From PALSA-555 sp963821325 (GTDB lineage: Bacteria > Actinomycetota > Acidimicrobiia > IMCC26256 > PALSA-555), in NCBI GenBank assembly GCA_963821325.1, contig CAWGDC010000001.1:186001-250000 (forward strand): a stretch of DNA of 64,000 nt, in the 5' to 3' direction. Made by a program: the position numbers and the translations under genes. Positions 41,215 through 49,451 of this stretch are shown piece by piece. Positions within the stretch are counted from its first letter, which is position 1. Each line of letters starts with the position of its first letter. A model generated the notes under the pieces. That model made no database searches and was not told where the DNA came from. It saw nothing but the letters and a program-made list of their open reading frames with translations.

Positions 41215-41540
41215 GATGAGAGCAGTCGCGGCGCCCGTAGTACCCGTCGCCGCGGTCGGGCTGGGATCGCGTCGGCCAGCAGAAGCACGTCAACAAGTCG
41301 GCGCGCGTGCTCGTCGACGCCCCGGGCGCGAGGCGGGCCGCCAGCCACGACGCCAGCACTGATCTGGAGGCGCTCGCCGGCAGCGTCGATGAGGCGCTCG
41401 AGCGTGTGGAAGGTCGGGTCGCGCCGGCCATGCTCATAGGCCGATACGACCGGCTGCGACGTGCCGGCTCGGCGGGCGAGCTCGGCTTGGGTCAGACCTC
41501 GGCGCCGGCGGACGCGGTGAAGCAGCTCCCCCGGGTTCAT
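41211..41540 (-). CDS. XRE-family HTH protein, putative antitoxin
   Basis: A 109-residue protein from ATG 41540. The Cro/CI helix-turn-helix is ELLHRVRRRRGLTQAELARR, then AGTSQPVVSAYEHGRRDPTF and HTLERLIDAAGERLQIS. The C-terminal half is Arg/Ala-rich with no clear fold. It is translationally coupled to the nucleotidyltransferase and follows an AT-rich segment with TATCGTATCGT, a likely promoter/operator for self-repression. A longer start at 41579 was rejected because it runs into that AT-rich promoter region. Confidence 0.8.
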   Translation of the reverse strand: MNPGELLHRVRRRRGLTQAELARRAGTSQPVVSAYEHGRRDPTFHTLERLIDAAGERLQISAGVVAGGPPRARGVDEHARRLVDVLLLADAIPARPRRRVLRAPRLLSS

Positions 41541-41548
41541 GCGGAAGA

Positions 41549-41569
41549 GTATATCGTATCGTCTATAGG
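41549..41569 (-). promoter_or_regulatory. AT-rich promoter/operator candidate for the XRE-AbiEii pair
   Basis: The plus strand reads GTATATCGTATCGTCTATAGG, with the unit TATCG repeated. On the minus strand it offers TATACT or TACGAT as -10 about 10-20 nt before the XRE ATG, leaving almost no leader. The low GC content is exceptional for this window. Confidence 0.4.
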
Positions 41570-41792
41570 CACGAGCCACGACCTCCCGCCCGAGCTCGGG
41601 GCACCTCCACCTCGACCAAGACCGAGATCGGTGCGCGGCACGCCCTCGGTTTGGACACTGCGGCCACCGTCAAGCCGCGGGCGCGCGCAGCCGCAACGGG
41701 TTGGTGGCGTCGACATGCGCGCCAGGTTCTGTCCAGGCCGGCTCGCTAGGCAGCCCAAACCCTGGCAAGCGTCGGCTGAGCGGATCGGTGTT

Positions 41793-41867
41793 TGGAGGCG
41801 GCGGTGGGAATTGAACCCACGTCCAGGGTTTTGCAGACCCTTGCCTGTGCCACTCGGCTACGCCGCC
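41793..41867 (-). tRNA. tRNA-Cys (GCA)
   Basis: A 75-nt tRNA gene on the minus strand with encoded CCA. The acceptor GGCGGCG pairs with CGCCGCC, the D arm is GCCG..GGC, the anticodon arm AGGGT-CTGCAAA-ACCCT gives GCA in a normal 7-nt loop, and the T arm is GTGGG-TTCAATT-CCCAC. It is the only complete tRNA in the window and the likely integration target for the island on its 3' side. Confidence 0.93.
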
Positions 41868-41995
41868 GGGTGCTGCTCGGTCCAGCAGCGGTACAGCGAG
41901 GCTACCGCCGACCTCGGTGAGCGCCACGGTGGTTGCGCAGCACCGCCGATCGTCCGAGAAAGGGCCAGTATTCGCACGCCGTTACCATCGGGGCC

Positions 41996-43421
41996 GTGAC
42001 ACCCGGCGTCCAGCTGCTGGCGGTCGGCGCGGCGGCGCCCAGCTGGCGGCTCCCCGCGGCCGAGGTCGGTGCCGCCTGGGGTCGCGGCGGCGGTCGGGGC
42101 CAGGCGGCGGTGTGTGCCCCCGACGAGGATGCCCTCACCTTGGCGGCCGAGGCGGCCCACCGGGCGCTCGCCGTGTCGGGGCTGCAGACCGACATCGTCG
42201 ACGGGTTGTGGTGGGGCACGACGCGACCGCCCTTCGCCGAGGGGCCGAGCCACGCGGTGCTGGCGCGGGCCGTGGGCCTGTCGCACCGCTCCGGTGGGGC
42301 GCTGTCCAGCGGCTCGCCGCACGCGGGCATCGAGGCGTTGCTCGGCGCGGCCGACGCGGTCGGGGCCGGGTCCGCGCGGGTGGCGCTCGTCGTCGTGTCG
42401 GACGCGATCGTGCCGGGCCTCGGAACTCCGTTCGAGGCGCGTGCCGGCGCGGGCGCGGCCGCGCTGCTGCTCGTGTCGCACGGCGGCGCGGCGGCGTTCG
42501 GCCCACGCGTGACCCGCACCCGCCCCTACCTCGACCGTTACCGGGGTGACCGCGAGACCGCGACCCGGGACCTCTACGACAGCCGCCTGTTCCGCGAGGA
42601 GATCTTCCTGCCCGCGATGCGCGAGCTCGGTGAGCAACTCGGCGCGCTCGAGATCGACCGGTGGTCCCTCCCCGACCCGGACGGGCGGCTCGGCGCCACG
42701 CTGGCCCGCCAGCTCGGGGCCGGCACCCCCGCGTCTGCCCCGGTGTACGCCGAGCTCGGCGACACGGGCGCGGCGGCGTCGATCCTCGGCGCGGTCGGCG
42801 CGCTCGACGCGGCCGGCACGGTCGGCCTCGTCTGCTTCGGCGGCGGCCGCGCGACCGGGGTGACGATCACCGCGCGCGAGCCGGTGCCCGGCGCCGCCCG
42901 TTTCCCCGCGGCGCTGGCGGGCGGTCGGACGGTCACCTACGCCGACGTGCTGCGCGCCCGGGGTCAGCTCGTGGCGTCGGGGGAGACCGTCCAGATGGGC
43001 GTGCCACCCGAGAGCGCCGCGTTCGTGCGCGGCGCCGACGAGATGCTCGGCCTGCTCGGGGCCCGCTGCGTCGACTGCGGGACGATCTACACCCCGCCGT
43101 CGATCCACCCGCACTGCATCGGCTGCGGCGGCGCCAAGTCGTGGTCGTGCCGCTGGCCCGGCACGGCCGGGTGCAGACCTTCGTCGTGAACCAGACCATG
43201 CCGCCGCCGTTCCAGGCGCCGCTGCCCCTGGTGGTGATCGACCTCGACGACGGCGCCCGGGTCATGGTGCAGGGTCACCGAGCACGAGGCGCTCCTCGAG
43301 ATCGGCGTGCGAGGTGGAGCTTGTCGCTGCGCCGCTACGCCTACGAGCGCGGGCATCCCCGTCTACGGCTACAAGGCGTTCCGGGTGCCCGCGTCGGTCG
43401 GACGGAGGACGGATCCGATGA
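41996..43421 (+). pseudogene. HMG-CoA-synthase-like thiolase-fold protein fused to DUF35, frameshifted at the C-terminus
   Basis: From GTG 41996 about 330 residues form a 3-oxoacyl-synthase III/HMG-CoA-synthase-like domain (GVQLLAVGAAAPSWRLPAAE, VVVSDAIVPGLGTPFEARAG). The place of the nucleophile reads LSSGSPHAGIEALLGAA, with no Cys. A DUF35 zinc ribbon follows (RCVDCGTIYTPPSIHPHCIG with CGG). At 43138 the frame shifts, and at least three more shifts are needed to read TFVVNQTMPPPFQAPLPLVV and RRYAYERG to a TGA overlapping the next ATG. Fusion of both domains matches archaeal and actinobacterial thiolase/HMGS/DUF35 systems, so it may pair with the thiolase next door. Confidence 0.65.
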
Positions 43422-44614
43422 GCTGGAACCGGGTCGCCGTCGTCGGCGCCGGGACTGATCAAGTTCGGCGAGCTGTTCGACCAGAGCTACGAGCAGATGG
43501 CGGCCGGCGCGTTCGCCGCCGCCGTCGAGCCAGCGTGGACAAGGGCTTCGACCGCCGCGCCGTCGACGCGGCGTCATCGTGGCCACCCAGCGCGGCACCC
43601 TGTGGGGCCAGGAGGGCATCGGCGGCAACACCGTGCCGAGCGCCATCGGGCTGGCCGGGCATCCCCTGCACCCGGGTCGAGAACGCCTGCCCGTCGGGCT
43701 CCGACGCCTTCCGCATCGGGGCCATGGTGGTGGCGAGCGGCGTCCACGACGTGGTGCTCGTCGATCGGGGTGGAGAAGATGCGCGACAAGTCCAGCCCAG
43801 GAGGGCCTGCTGGCCCGGGCCGCCGTCGGGCCACCCGCTCTACAACCGGGGCGAGACCGCCCCCGTGCTCTTCGCGCCGTTCGCCACCCGCCACATGTAC
43901 GAGTTCGGCACCACCCCCGAGATGCTGGCCTCGGTGGCGGTGAAGAACCACCACAACGGCTGCCTCGACCCCTACGCCCACTTCCAGAGCGAGATCACCG
44001 TCGAGCAGGTGCTGGCCTCGCCGCCGGTGTGCAGCCCGCTGCGCCTGCTCGACTGCTGCCCCCAGACCGACGGCGCCGCCGCGGTGCATCCTGACCACGG
44101 CCGAGCGGGCCGCACGAGTTCACCGACAAGCCGGTGTTCGTGGCCGGCTTCGGCGTGGCCACCGACCACCCGTACCTGCACGAGAAGTCGACCTTCGTGG
44201 GCCTGCCGGCCACCACGCTGGCGGCCGAGCGCGCCTACGCCATGGCGGGCGTCGGGCCCGGCCGACATCGACATGGCCGAGGTGCACGACTGCTTCACCA
44301 TCACCGAGATCCTCGACATCGAGGACCTCGGGCTTCGTCGACAAGGGCAAGGGCGGCGCCGGCGTCGCTCGACGGGGAGACCGGCGCTCGACGGGCGGAT
44401 CCCGGTCAACCCCTCGGGCGGGCTGCTGGCCAAGGGCCACCCCATCGGCGCCACCGGGGTCGCGCAGCTCACCGAGTGCTGGTGGCAGCTGCGCGAGCGA
44501 GGCCGGCGAGCGCCAGGTCGGCCATCCGCCACGGCATACGCCCTCCAGCACAACGTCGGCGGCCGCGGCTCGGGCGTCTCGGTGGTCAACATCTTGACCA
44601 CGAACCAGCCGTGA
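43418..44614 (+). pseudogene. Thiolase (acetyl-CoA acetyltransferase-like) with about a dozen frameshifts
   Basis: Stepping through frames restores an ordinary thiolase of about 395 residues: MSWNRVAVVGAG, then LIKFGELFDQ, RVENACPSGSDAFRIGAMVV with nucleophile Cys, RHMYEFGTTPEMLASVAVKN, AEVHDCFTITEILDIEDLG and LLAKGHPIGATGVAQLTECW with the catalytic His. Shifts occur roughly every 40-150 bp from 43450 to 44530. Where the expected codons are clear, nearly all are extra bases (for example within GGGC at 43662, 43828 and 44332). Active-site residues all survive, so poor consensus is likelier than decay. It sits between the DUF35 fusion and a crotonase with overlapping ends. Confidence 0.75.
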
Positions 44615-45405
44615 TCCGCTACGACGTGGGCGCCGACCACGTCGCGCGTCTCACCCTCGATCGACCCGAGACCAAGAACGCGCTGACCGTCGCGATGCGC
44701 GACGACATCGTCGCCCGGGTCCGCGACGCCCGGGCCGATCCGTCGGTGCGAGCCCTGCTCATCACCGGCGCCGGCGACGCCTTCTGCGCGGGCATGGACC
44801 TCAGCGCGTCGACGCTCGCCGACGCCGCCTCCCCCGACTTCGAGACCCGCCGCACCGCCGAGGCGTTGCGCATCGGGGTGCAGAGCTTCATCCGCGAGCT
44901 CTGGGAGCTCGACAAGCCGACCGTCGCGGCGGTGAACGGCGCGGCCGTCGGGCCGGGCGCGCACCTCGCGCTGGCCTGCGACTTCGTGCTCGTCCACGAC
45001 GAGACCCGCTTCGTGTGGTCCTTCGCCCGCTGGAGTCTCGTCGTCGACGCCGGCGGCGCCTACCTCCTCCCCCGGCTGGTGGGCCTCCCCCGCGCCAAGG
45101 GGATGGTGATGCTGGGCGACGGGGCCCGGGGCGCCGAGGCGGTCGAGCTCGGCCTCGCCTACCGCTGCGTCGCACGCGACGACCTGCTCGCGATCGCCGA
45201 CGAGCTGGCCCGGCGCCTCGCCGCCGGACCGACCCGTGCGCTCGGGCTCTCCAAGCGGCTGCTCAACTCGAGCTTCGAGACCTCGCTCGACCGGTCCCTC
45301 GAGCTCGAGGGCGCCTACCAGTCGCTCGCCGCGACGTCCCAGGACCTCGTCGAGGGCATGACGGCGTTCCGCGAGAAACGCGACCCGGAGTTCCGCGGCC
45401 GCTGA
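44611..45405 (+). CDS. Enoyl-CoA hydratase/isomerase (crotonase family)
   Basis: A 264-residue crotonase from GTG 44611, overlapping the thiolase stop. Oxyanion-hole motifs are AFCAGMDLSAS and GAAVGPGAHLALACDF; the third segment reads RWSLVVDAGGAYLLPRLVG, lacking the usual Glu, similar to many side-chain-degradation isomerases. GAEAVELGLAYRCVARDDL and the C-terminal trimerisation helices are normal. No frameshift here, so sequence quality recovers at this point. Confidence 0.9.
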   Translation: MIRYDVGADHVARLTLDRPETKNALTVAMRDDIVARVRDARADPSVRALLITGAGDAFCAGMDLSASTLADAASPDFETRRTAEALRIGVQSFIRELWELDKPTVAAVNGAAVGPGAHLALACDFVLVHDETRFVWSFARWSLVVDAGGAYLLPRLVGLPRAKGMVMLGDGARGAEAVELGLAYRCVARDDLLAIADELARRLAAGPTRALGLSKRLLNSSFETSLDRSLELEGAYQSLAATSQDLVEGMTAFREKRDPEFRGR

Positions 45406-45446
45406 CCCGCGCCCGCCGTTCGGGGCGGCCTGTGAGACCGAACCGG

Positions 45447-45470
45447 TAGGCTCCCTGACGCCCTCGTCAG
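45447..45470 (+). promoter_or_regulatory. -10-like hexamer plus palindromic operator upstream of the SDR/FadE operon
   Basis: TAGGCT (45447-45452) is followed by CTGACG-CCCT-CGTCAG (45455-45470), a perfect 6-bp-arm palindrome, then ATACCCGG. The same order occurs at 51805-51829. It lies 118 bp before the SDR start. TetR-type regulators commonly bind such sites over the transcription start. Confidence 0.6.
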
Positions 45471-45587
45471 ATACCCGGCACACGTGCGCGGCCGGAGGAG
45501 GAGGCCACCACCGCTCCACCCGCGGCGGAGGCGCCGGGGCCGCATCGCCGAGCACGCGACGCGTCGGATCGAGCGGAAGGACCACCG

Positions 45588-46502
45588 ATGGGTGTCTTCG
45601 ACGGGAAGGTGGCGGTCGTCACCGGCGCCGGACGGGGGATCGGCCGCGCCGAGGCGCTGCTCCTGGCGGCCGAAGGGGCGGCGGTCGTGGTGAACGACCT
45701 CGGCGGGGAGCGCAGCGGCGAGGGCGCCGACCAGCGGCCCGCCCAGCAGGTCGTCGACGAGATCACCAAAGCGGATGGCAACGCGGTGGCGAACTACGAC
45801 GACATCTCCTCGTGGGAGGGCGGCGGGGCGTTCATCCAGCAGGCGATCGACGAGTTCGGTGGCCTCGACGCGGTGATCAACAACGCCGGGATCCTGCGGG
45901 ACAAGATGAGCTTCAACATGACCGAGGAGGAGTGGGACGCGGTCATCCGCGTCCACCTCAAGGGTCACTTCGTCCCCGCCCGTCACGCCGCGGCGTACTG
46001 GCGCGCCAAGAGTAAGGAGACGGGCCAGCCGGTCGGGGCGGCGATCGTGAACACGGCCTCCGAGTCGGGTCTGTACGGGAACGCCGGGCAGCTGAACTAC
46101 GCCGCGGCGAAGGCCGGCATCGCCGCGATGACGATCGTGCTCGCCCGCGAGCTCGAGCGGATCGGGGTGCGGGCCAACGCGATCGCCCCGGTGGCCCGCA
46201 CGCGGCTGACCGAGGACCTCGGGGGCGGCGCGTTCGAGGCGAAGGACGGCTTCGACGCCTTCGCGCCCGAGAACGCCGCCGCGGGGGCGGTGTGGCTCGC
46301 GTCGCCGCTCGCGGAGGGGATCACCGGGCAGGTACTGAAGATCCAGGGCGGTGTCGCCCAGATCGTGCGGGGCTGGCATCCCGTCACGGAGGTCAAGGAC
46401 ACCAAGCCGTGGACGATCGCCGAGCTGGCCGCCCGCCGCGACGCGCTGTTCGCCAAGTCCGACCCTGGGGTGCCTCCCTTCTTCCCGCCCGTCGAGGGCT
46501 GA
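45588..46502 (+). CDS. (3R)-hydroxyacyl-CoA dehydrogenase-like SDR (17beta-HSD4 type)
   Basis: A 304-residue SDR related to the dehydrogenase domain of multifunctional enzyme 2/17beta-HSD4. VTGAGRGIGRAEALLLAAEG, VVVNDLGGERSG (the longer Asp-containing loop typical of this group), INNAGILRDKMSFNMTEEEW, the Ser in NTASESGLYGN and YAAAK are all present. The C-terminal extension (KPWTIAELAARRDALFAKSD) is also typical. It heads an operon with two FadE genes under a palindromic operator. Confidence 0.9.
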   Translation: MGVFDGKVAVVTGAGRGIGRAEALLLAAEGAAVVVNDLGGERSGEGADQRPAQQVVDEITKADGNAVANYDDISSWEGGGAFIQQAIDEFGGLDAVINNAGILRDKMSFNMTEEEWDAVIRVHLKGHFVPARHAAAYWRAKSKETGQPVGAAIVNTASESGLYGNAGQLNYAAAKAGIAAMTIVLARELERIGVRANAIAPVARTRLTEDLGGGAFEAKDGFDAFAPENAAAGAVWLASPLAEGITGQVLKIQGGVAQIVRGWHPVTEVKDTKPWTIAELAARRDALFAKSDPGVPPFFPPVEG

Positions 46503-46507
46503 GCGGC

Positions 46508-47689
46508 GTGCGCCTCTCGTTCGGGCCGGAGGTCGAGGACTTCCGCGGCGAGCTCGTTGCGTTCCTCGACGCGCACGCCCCCGCCGAGGCGCTCGCCGGC
46601 TACGACTTCGCGGACAGCGGCGCCGAGGAGCGCGCCGAGCTCATCCCCGCGTGGGCGCGGTCGTGGCAGGCGACGCTGTTCGACCACGGCTGGATGATCC
46701 CCGGCTACCCGCCCGAGCTCGGCGGCCGGAACGCCACCCCGCTGCAGACCCTCGTCTACCTGGAGGAGATGGCCCGGCGGCGCATGCCCCGGTCGTTGCA
46801 CTTCCCGGGCTACGCGATCGTGGCGCCGAGCCTCCTCGACTTCGGCAACGAGGAGCAGCAGCGCTTCGTCGCCCCCGCCATCCGGGGCGACACGATCTGG
46901 TGCATCGGGATGAGCGAGCCGAACGCCGGCTCGGACCTGGCGGGCCTACAGACCCGCGCCGAGCTCGACGGCGAGCGGTTCGTCATCAACGGCCAGAAGG
47001 TGTGGACCAGCTACGCGATGGTCGCCCAGAAGTGCTTCGTGTACGTGCGCACCGACCCGACGGTCCCGAAGCACAAGGGCATCAGCCTGCTCATCGTCGA
47101 CATGGACACGCCCGGCATCGACGTGCGGCCGCTGCGCCACCTGAGCGGCGCGGCGAACTTCGCCGAGGTCTTCTTCACCGACGTGTCCGTCCCGGCTGCC
47201 AACCTGGTCGGCGGCCTCAACGACGGGTGGCGAATCACCCAGGGGTCGCTGGCGCACGAGCGGGCCGGCCTGTGGGTCGAGGGCGTGTCCCGGTTGGAGG
47301 CCACCGTCCAGGCGCTGGTCGACCTGGTCCGACGCCGCGGCCTCGCCGACGACACCGGGGTGCGCCGCCAGATCGCCGCGCTGTACGAGCAGGCGGCGTC
47401 GCTGCGCGCCCTCGGCTACAAGGGGTTCGCGAGCTTCGCGCAAGGCTCGTCCGCGCCGGAGCACTCCTACATGAAGATGGCGACCAGCGAGCTCGGCAAA
47501 GCCGCGTACGAGCTGGGCATGCAGCTCCTAGGCGCCGACGCCGTGACCACCGACCCGGAGCGCGGGGAGGAGCACGGCCGCTGGGTCCACATGTTCTTCA
47601 TGAGCTTCGCCAACACGATCGCCGGCGGCAGCAGCGAGATCCAGCGCAACATCATCGCCCAGCGCGTGCTCGGCCTCCCGAGGGCCTGA
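46508..47689 (+). CDS. Acyl-CoA dehydrogenase, full-length FadE subunit
   Basis: A 393-residue FadE from GTG 46508, 5 bp after the SDR stop. It has GYPPELGGRNATPLQTLVYL, WCIGMSEPNAGSDLAGLQTR, VINGQKVWTSYAMVAQKCFV and AGGSSEIQRNIIAQRVLGLP. It keeps the flavin-binding Arg and the acyl pocket of the large subunit in heteromeric FadE pairs. Its TGA overlaps the ATG of the short FadE next to it, so the two are probably translated together as alpha2beta2. Confidence 0.92.
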   Translation: MRLSFGPEVEDFRGELVAFLDAHAPAEALAGYDFADSGAEERAELIPAWARSWQATLFDHGWMIPGYPPELGGRNATPLQTLVYLEEMARRRMPRSLHFPGYAIVAPSLLDFGNEEQQRFVAPAIRGDTIWCIGMSEPNAGSDLAGLQTRAELDGERFVINGQKVWTSYAMVAQKCFVYVRTDPTVPKHKGISLLIVDMDTPGIDVRPLRHLSGAANFAEVFFTDVSVPAANLVGGLNDGWRITQGSLAHERAGLWVEGVSRLEATVQALVDLVRRRGLADDTGVRRQIAALYEQAASLRALGYKGFASFAQGSSAPEHSYMKMATSELGKAAYELGMQLLGADAVTTDPERGEEHGRWVHMFFMSFANTIAGGSSEIQRNIIAQRVLGLPRA

Positions 47690-48690
47690 TGGACTTCACG
47701 CTGACCGATGAGCAGCAGCTGCTGCGCGACACCGCCCGGACCCTCCTGGCCAAGGAGTGCCCGACGTCGCTCGTGCGCGCCCACATCGACGACCCGGCCG
47801 TCGCGGACGCGCTGTGGGACCGCGAGCGTGACTTCGCCGGGCTGGCCGACGGGCCGCTCACCGACCTGTGCCTCTTCACCGCGGAGACCGGCTACGTCGC
47901 CGCGCCCGGCCGGTTCTTCGCGACGACCGCCCTGTTCGCGCCGCTGCTCGCGGCCGCCGGCGACGACCGTCTCGCCGCGACCCTGGCCGGGGAGACCTCC
48001 GGGACGGTCGCGATGGCCGGCCTCGACGGGACGTGGGCACCGAACGAGGAGCGGGTGAAGCGCTTCGTGCCCGAGCTCGACTCGGTCGAGTGGGTCGCGG
48101 TCGTCGAAGCCGGACCGACGCTGCGGGTCGTGCCTACGGCGGGCGTGCCGATGCGGCTGCTCGGCACCGCCGACTGGTCCCGGCGGCTCTTCGAGCTCGA
48201 CGTCGCGGACCTCGACGGCGCGCGTCGTCCCCTCGACGTCGACGCGGTCGACGCCGTCGTGGCCGGCGCGACGGTGGCCCTGGCCGCCGAGATGGTCGGG
48301 ACGGCGCGGCGCCTCTTCGACATGGCCCTCGAGTACGCCAAGCAGCGGATCCAGTTCGACCACCCGATCGGCTCGTTCCAGGCGATCCAGCATCGCCTCG
48401 CCGAGCTGTCGCTGGCCGTCGAGCGGGCCGACAGCGCGGCGCAGTACGGGGCGATGAGCCTCGACGCCGGGGCGCCCGATCGGCGCCGCGCCGTGCACGT
48501 CGCGAAGTCGGCGGCGGGCACCGCCGCGACCCGCGCCGCGAAGGACAGCATCCAGGTGCACGGCGGCATCGGCTACACGTGGGAGCACGACCTGCACCTG
48601 TTCATCCGCCGGGCGTACGGCTCGGAATCGTGGCTCGGCACGACCGGCTGGCATCACGACCGGCTCGCCGAGCTCCTGCTCGACGCGTGA
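47689..48690 (+). CDS. Acyl-CoA dehydrogenase, short FadE subunit
   Basis: A 333-residue FadE (MDFTLTDEQQLLRDTARTLL) with a reduced middle domain. It retains YAKQRIQFDHPIGSFQAIQH and IQVHGGIGYTWEHDLHLFIR with the putative catalytic Glu. It corresponds to the smaller partner of the preceding gene, as in the FadE28-FadE29 steroid dehydrogenase of mycobacteria. This is the last gene of the operon. Confidence 0.9.
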   Translation: MDFTLTDEQQLLRDTARTLLAKECPTSLVRAHIDDPAVADALWDRERDFAGLADGPLTDLCLFTAETGYVAAPGRFFATTALFAPLLAAAGDDRLAATLAGETSGTVAMAGLDGTWAPNEERVKRFVPELDSVEWVAVVEAGPTLRVVPTAGVPMRLLGTADWSRRLFELDVADLDGARRPLDVDAVDAVVAGATVALAAEMVGTARRLFDMALEYAKQRIQFDHPIGSFQAIQHRLAELSLAVERADSAAQYGAMSLDAGAPDRRRAVHVAKSAAGTAATRAAKDSIQVHGGIGYTWEHDLHLFIRRAYGSESWLGTTGWHHDRLAELLLDA

Positions 48691-48691
48691 G

Positions 48692-49006
48692 TCAGCGCCG
48701 CGCGCCCTGTGCCCGTGCGAGGTCGTCGGCCGCGAAGACCAAGCGCGTGTTGGTGGCGAGATAGGCGAGGGTGACGTTCACGCCGGCGTCGCCGAGCCGG
48801 CGGCTGGCGTCCCCCGAGCGCGCCCGGCCGGTCGTCGACCGGCATGACCGCGACCTCCTGCTCGGAGGCCACCTTGATGTCGGCCGCGGCCAGCGCGGTG
48901 AACGCATCGAACCCTCGATGTTCACCGCGGCGGTCCCCAGCCCCTCGCCGAGGCGCGCCAGCTCGCCGGGGCGGTCGTCCAGGTAGATGGTCAGGTCGAC
49001 GGCCAT
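48692..49006 (-). pseudogene. Small ACT-domain protein, frameshifted twice
   Basis: From ATG 49006, MAVDLTIYLDDRPGELARLG begins a tandem ACT domain. Shifts near 48912 and 48820 join it to FTALAAADIKVASEQEVAVM and then RRLGDAGVNVTLAYLATNTR, ending at 48692. Joined length is about 104 residues, like small stand-alone ACT proteins that bind amino acids. All core glycines remain, so consensus error is possible. Confidence 0.6.
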
Positions 49007-49022
49007 GCCGTGCGCCCGCGGG

Positions 49023-49403
49023 TCATGCCGGGCGGGCCTGGGTGACGGACAGGGTGTTGCCGTCGGGGTCGGGGAACCACGCGACCTGGTCGCCGCTCGG
49101 CGCGGTCCACACGCCGTCGTCGTCTTGTCCCATACCGTCGTAGCGGGTGCACGCGACGCCCTGCCCGGCGAGGGCCCGCACGGTGGCGTGGACGTCGGGA
49201 ACGGTCCAGCCGAGCACGGTCCACGGCGCCGCCGTGAGCGAGTCCACGAGCGTGACCCGCAGCGTCGTGCCCTGGGCGTCGAAGCAGCACGCGAACGCGT
49301 CGCGCGACGTGAGCGCCAGCCCGAGGGTGTCCCCGTAGAAGGCCTGCGCGTGGTCGAGGTCGGTGGTCGGCGCGAACGCGACGAGAGCCGCTGACCCGAG
49401 CAT
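49023..49403 (-). CDS. VOC-family (glyoxalase-like) protein
   Basis: A 126-residue single VOC domain (MLGSAALVAFAPTTDLDHAQ). It has AQAFYGDTLGLALTSRDAFA, WTVPDVHATVRALAGQGV and WFPDPDGNTLSVTQA. The metal Glu/His positions are only partly kept, so it may be a binding protein rather than an enzyme. It lies between the ACT gene and the ligase on the same strand. Confidence 0.85.
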   Translation of the reverse strand: MLGSAALVAFAPTTDLDHAQAFYGDTLGLALTSRDAFACCFDAQGTTLRVTLVDSLTAAPWTVLGWTVPDVHATVRALAGQGVACTRYDGMGQDDDGVWTAPSGDQVAWFPDPDGNTLSVTQARPA

Positions 49404-49451
49404 GGCACCTCCTGTCCTGAGCGTAGGGGACGCGTCCCCGAGCGCACGGGG

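Larger units (their letters stand above)
37827..41845. mobile_element. Cryptic tRNA-Cys genomic island, about 4.0 kb
   Basis: Bounded by the 52-bp direct repeats at 37827-37878 and 41794-41845, the right one being part of the intact tRNA-Cys. Contents: nitroreductase, IS1182-type element, decayed tRNA-Cys copy, and XRE/AbiEii-like pair. The tRNA points toward the island with its 3' end, the usual polarity for integrase-mediated insertion. No integrase or excisionase gene is visible, so the island is immobile or was mobilised in trans. AT-rich pockets near 38890-38910 and 41549-41569 contrast with the flanks. Confidence 0.65.

Noticed and set aside
37827..41867. CRISPR array, given three tRNA-like repeats
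   Set aside because: Only three copies, thousands of bases apart and clearly tRNA-derived; no cas genes.
43418..44614. Programmed frameshifting or a novel recoding system in the thiolase
   Set aside because: No slippery heptamer with a downstream structure recurs; about a dozen shifts of the same kind in 1.2 kb are better explained by consensus errors.
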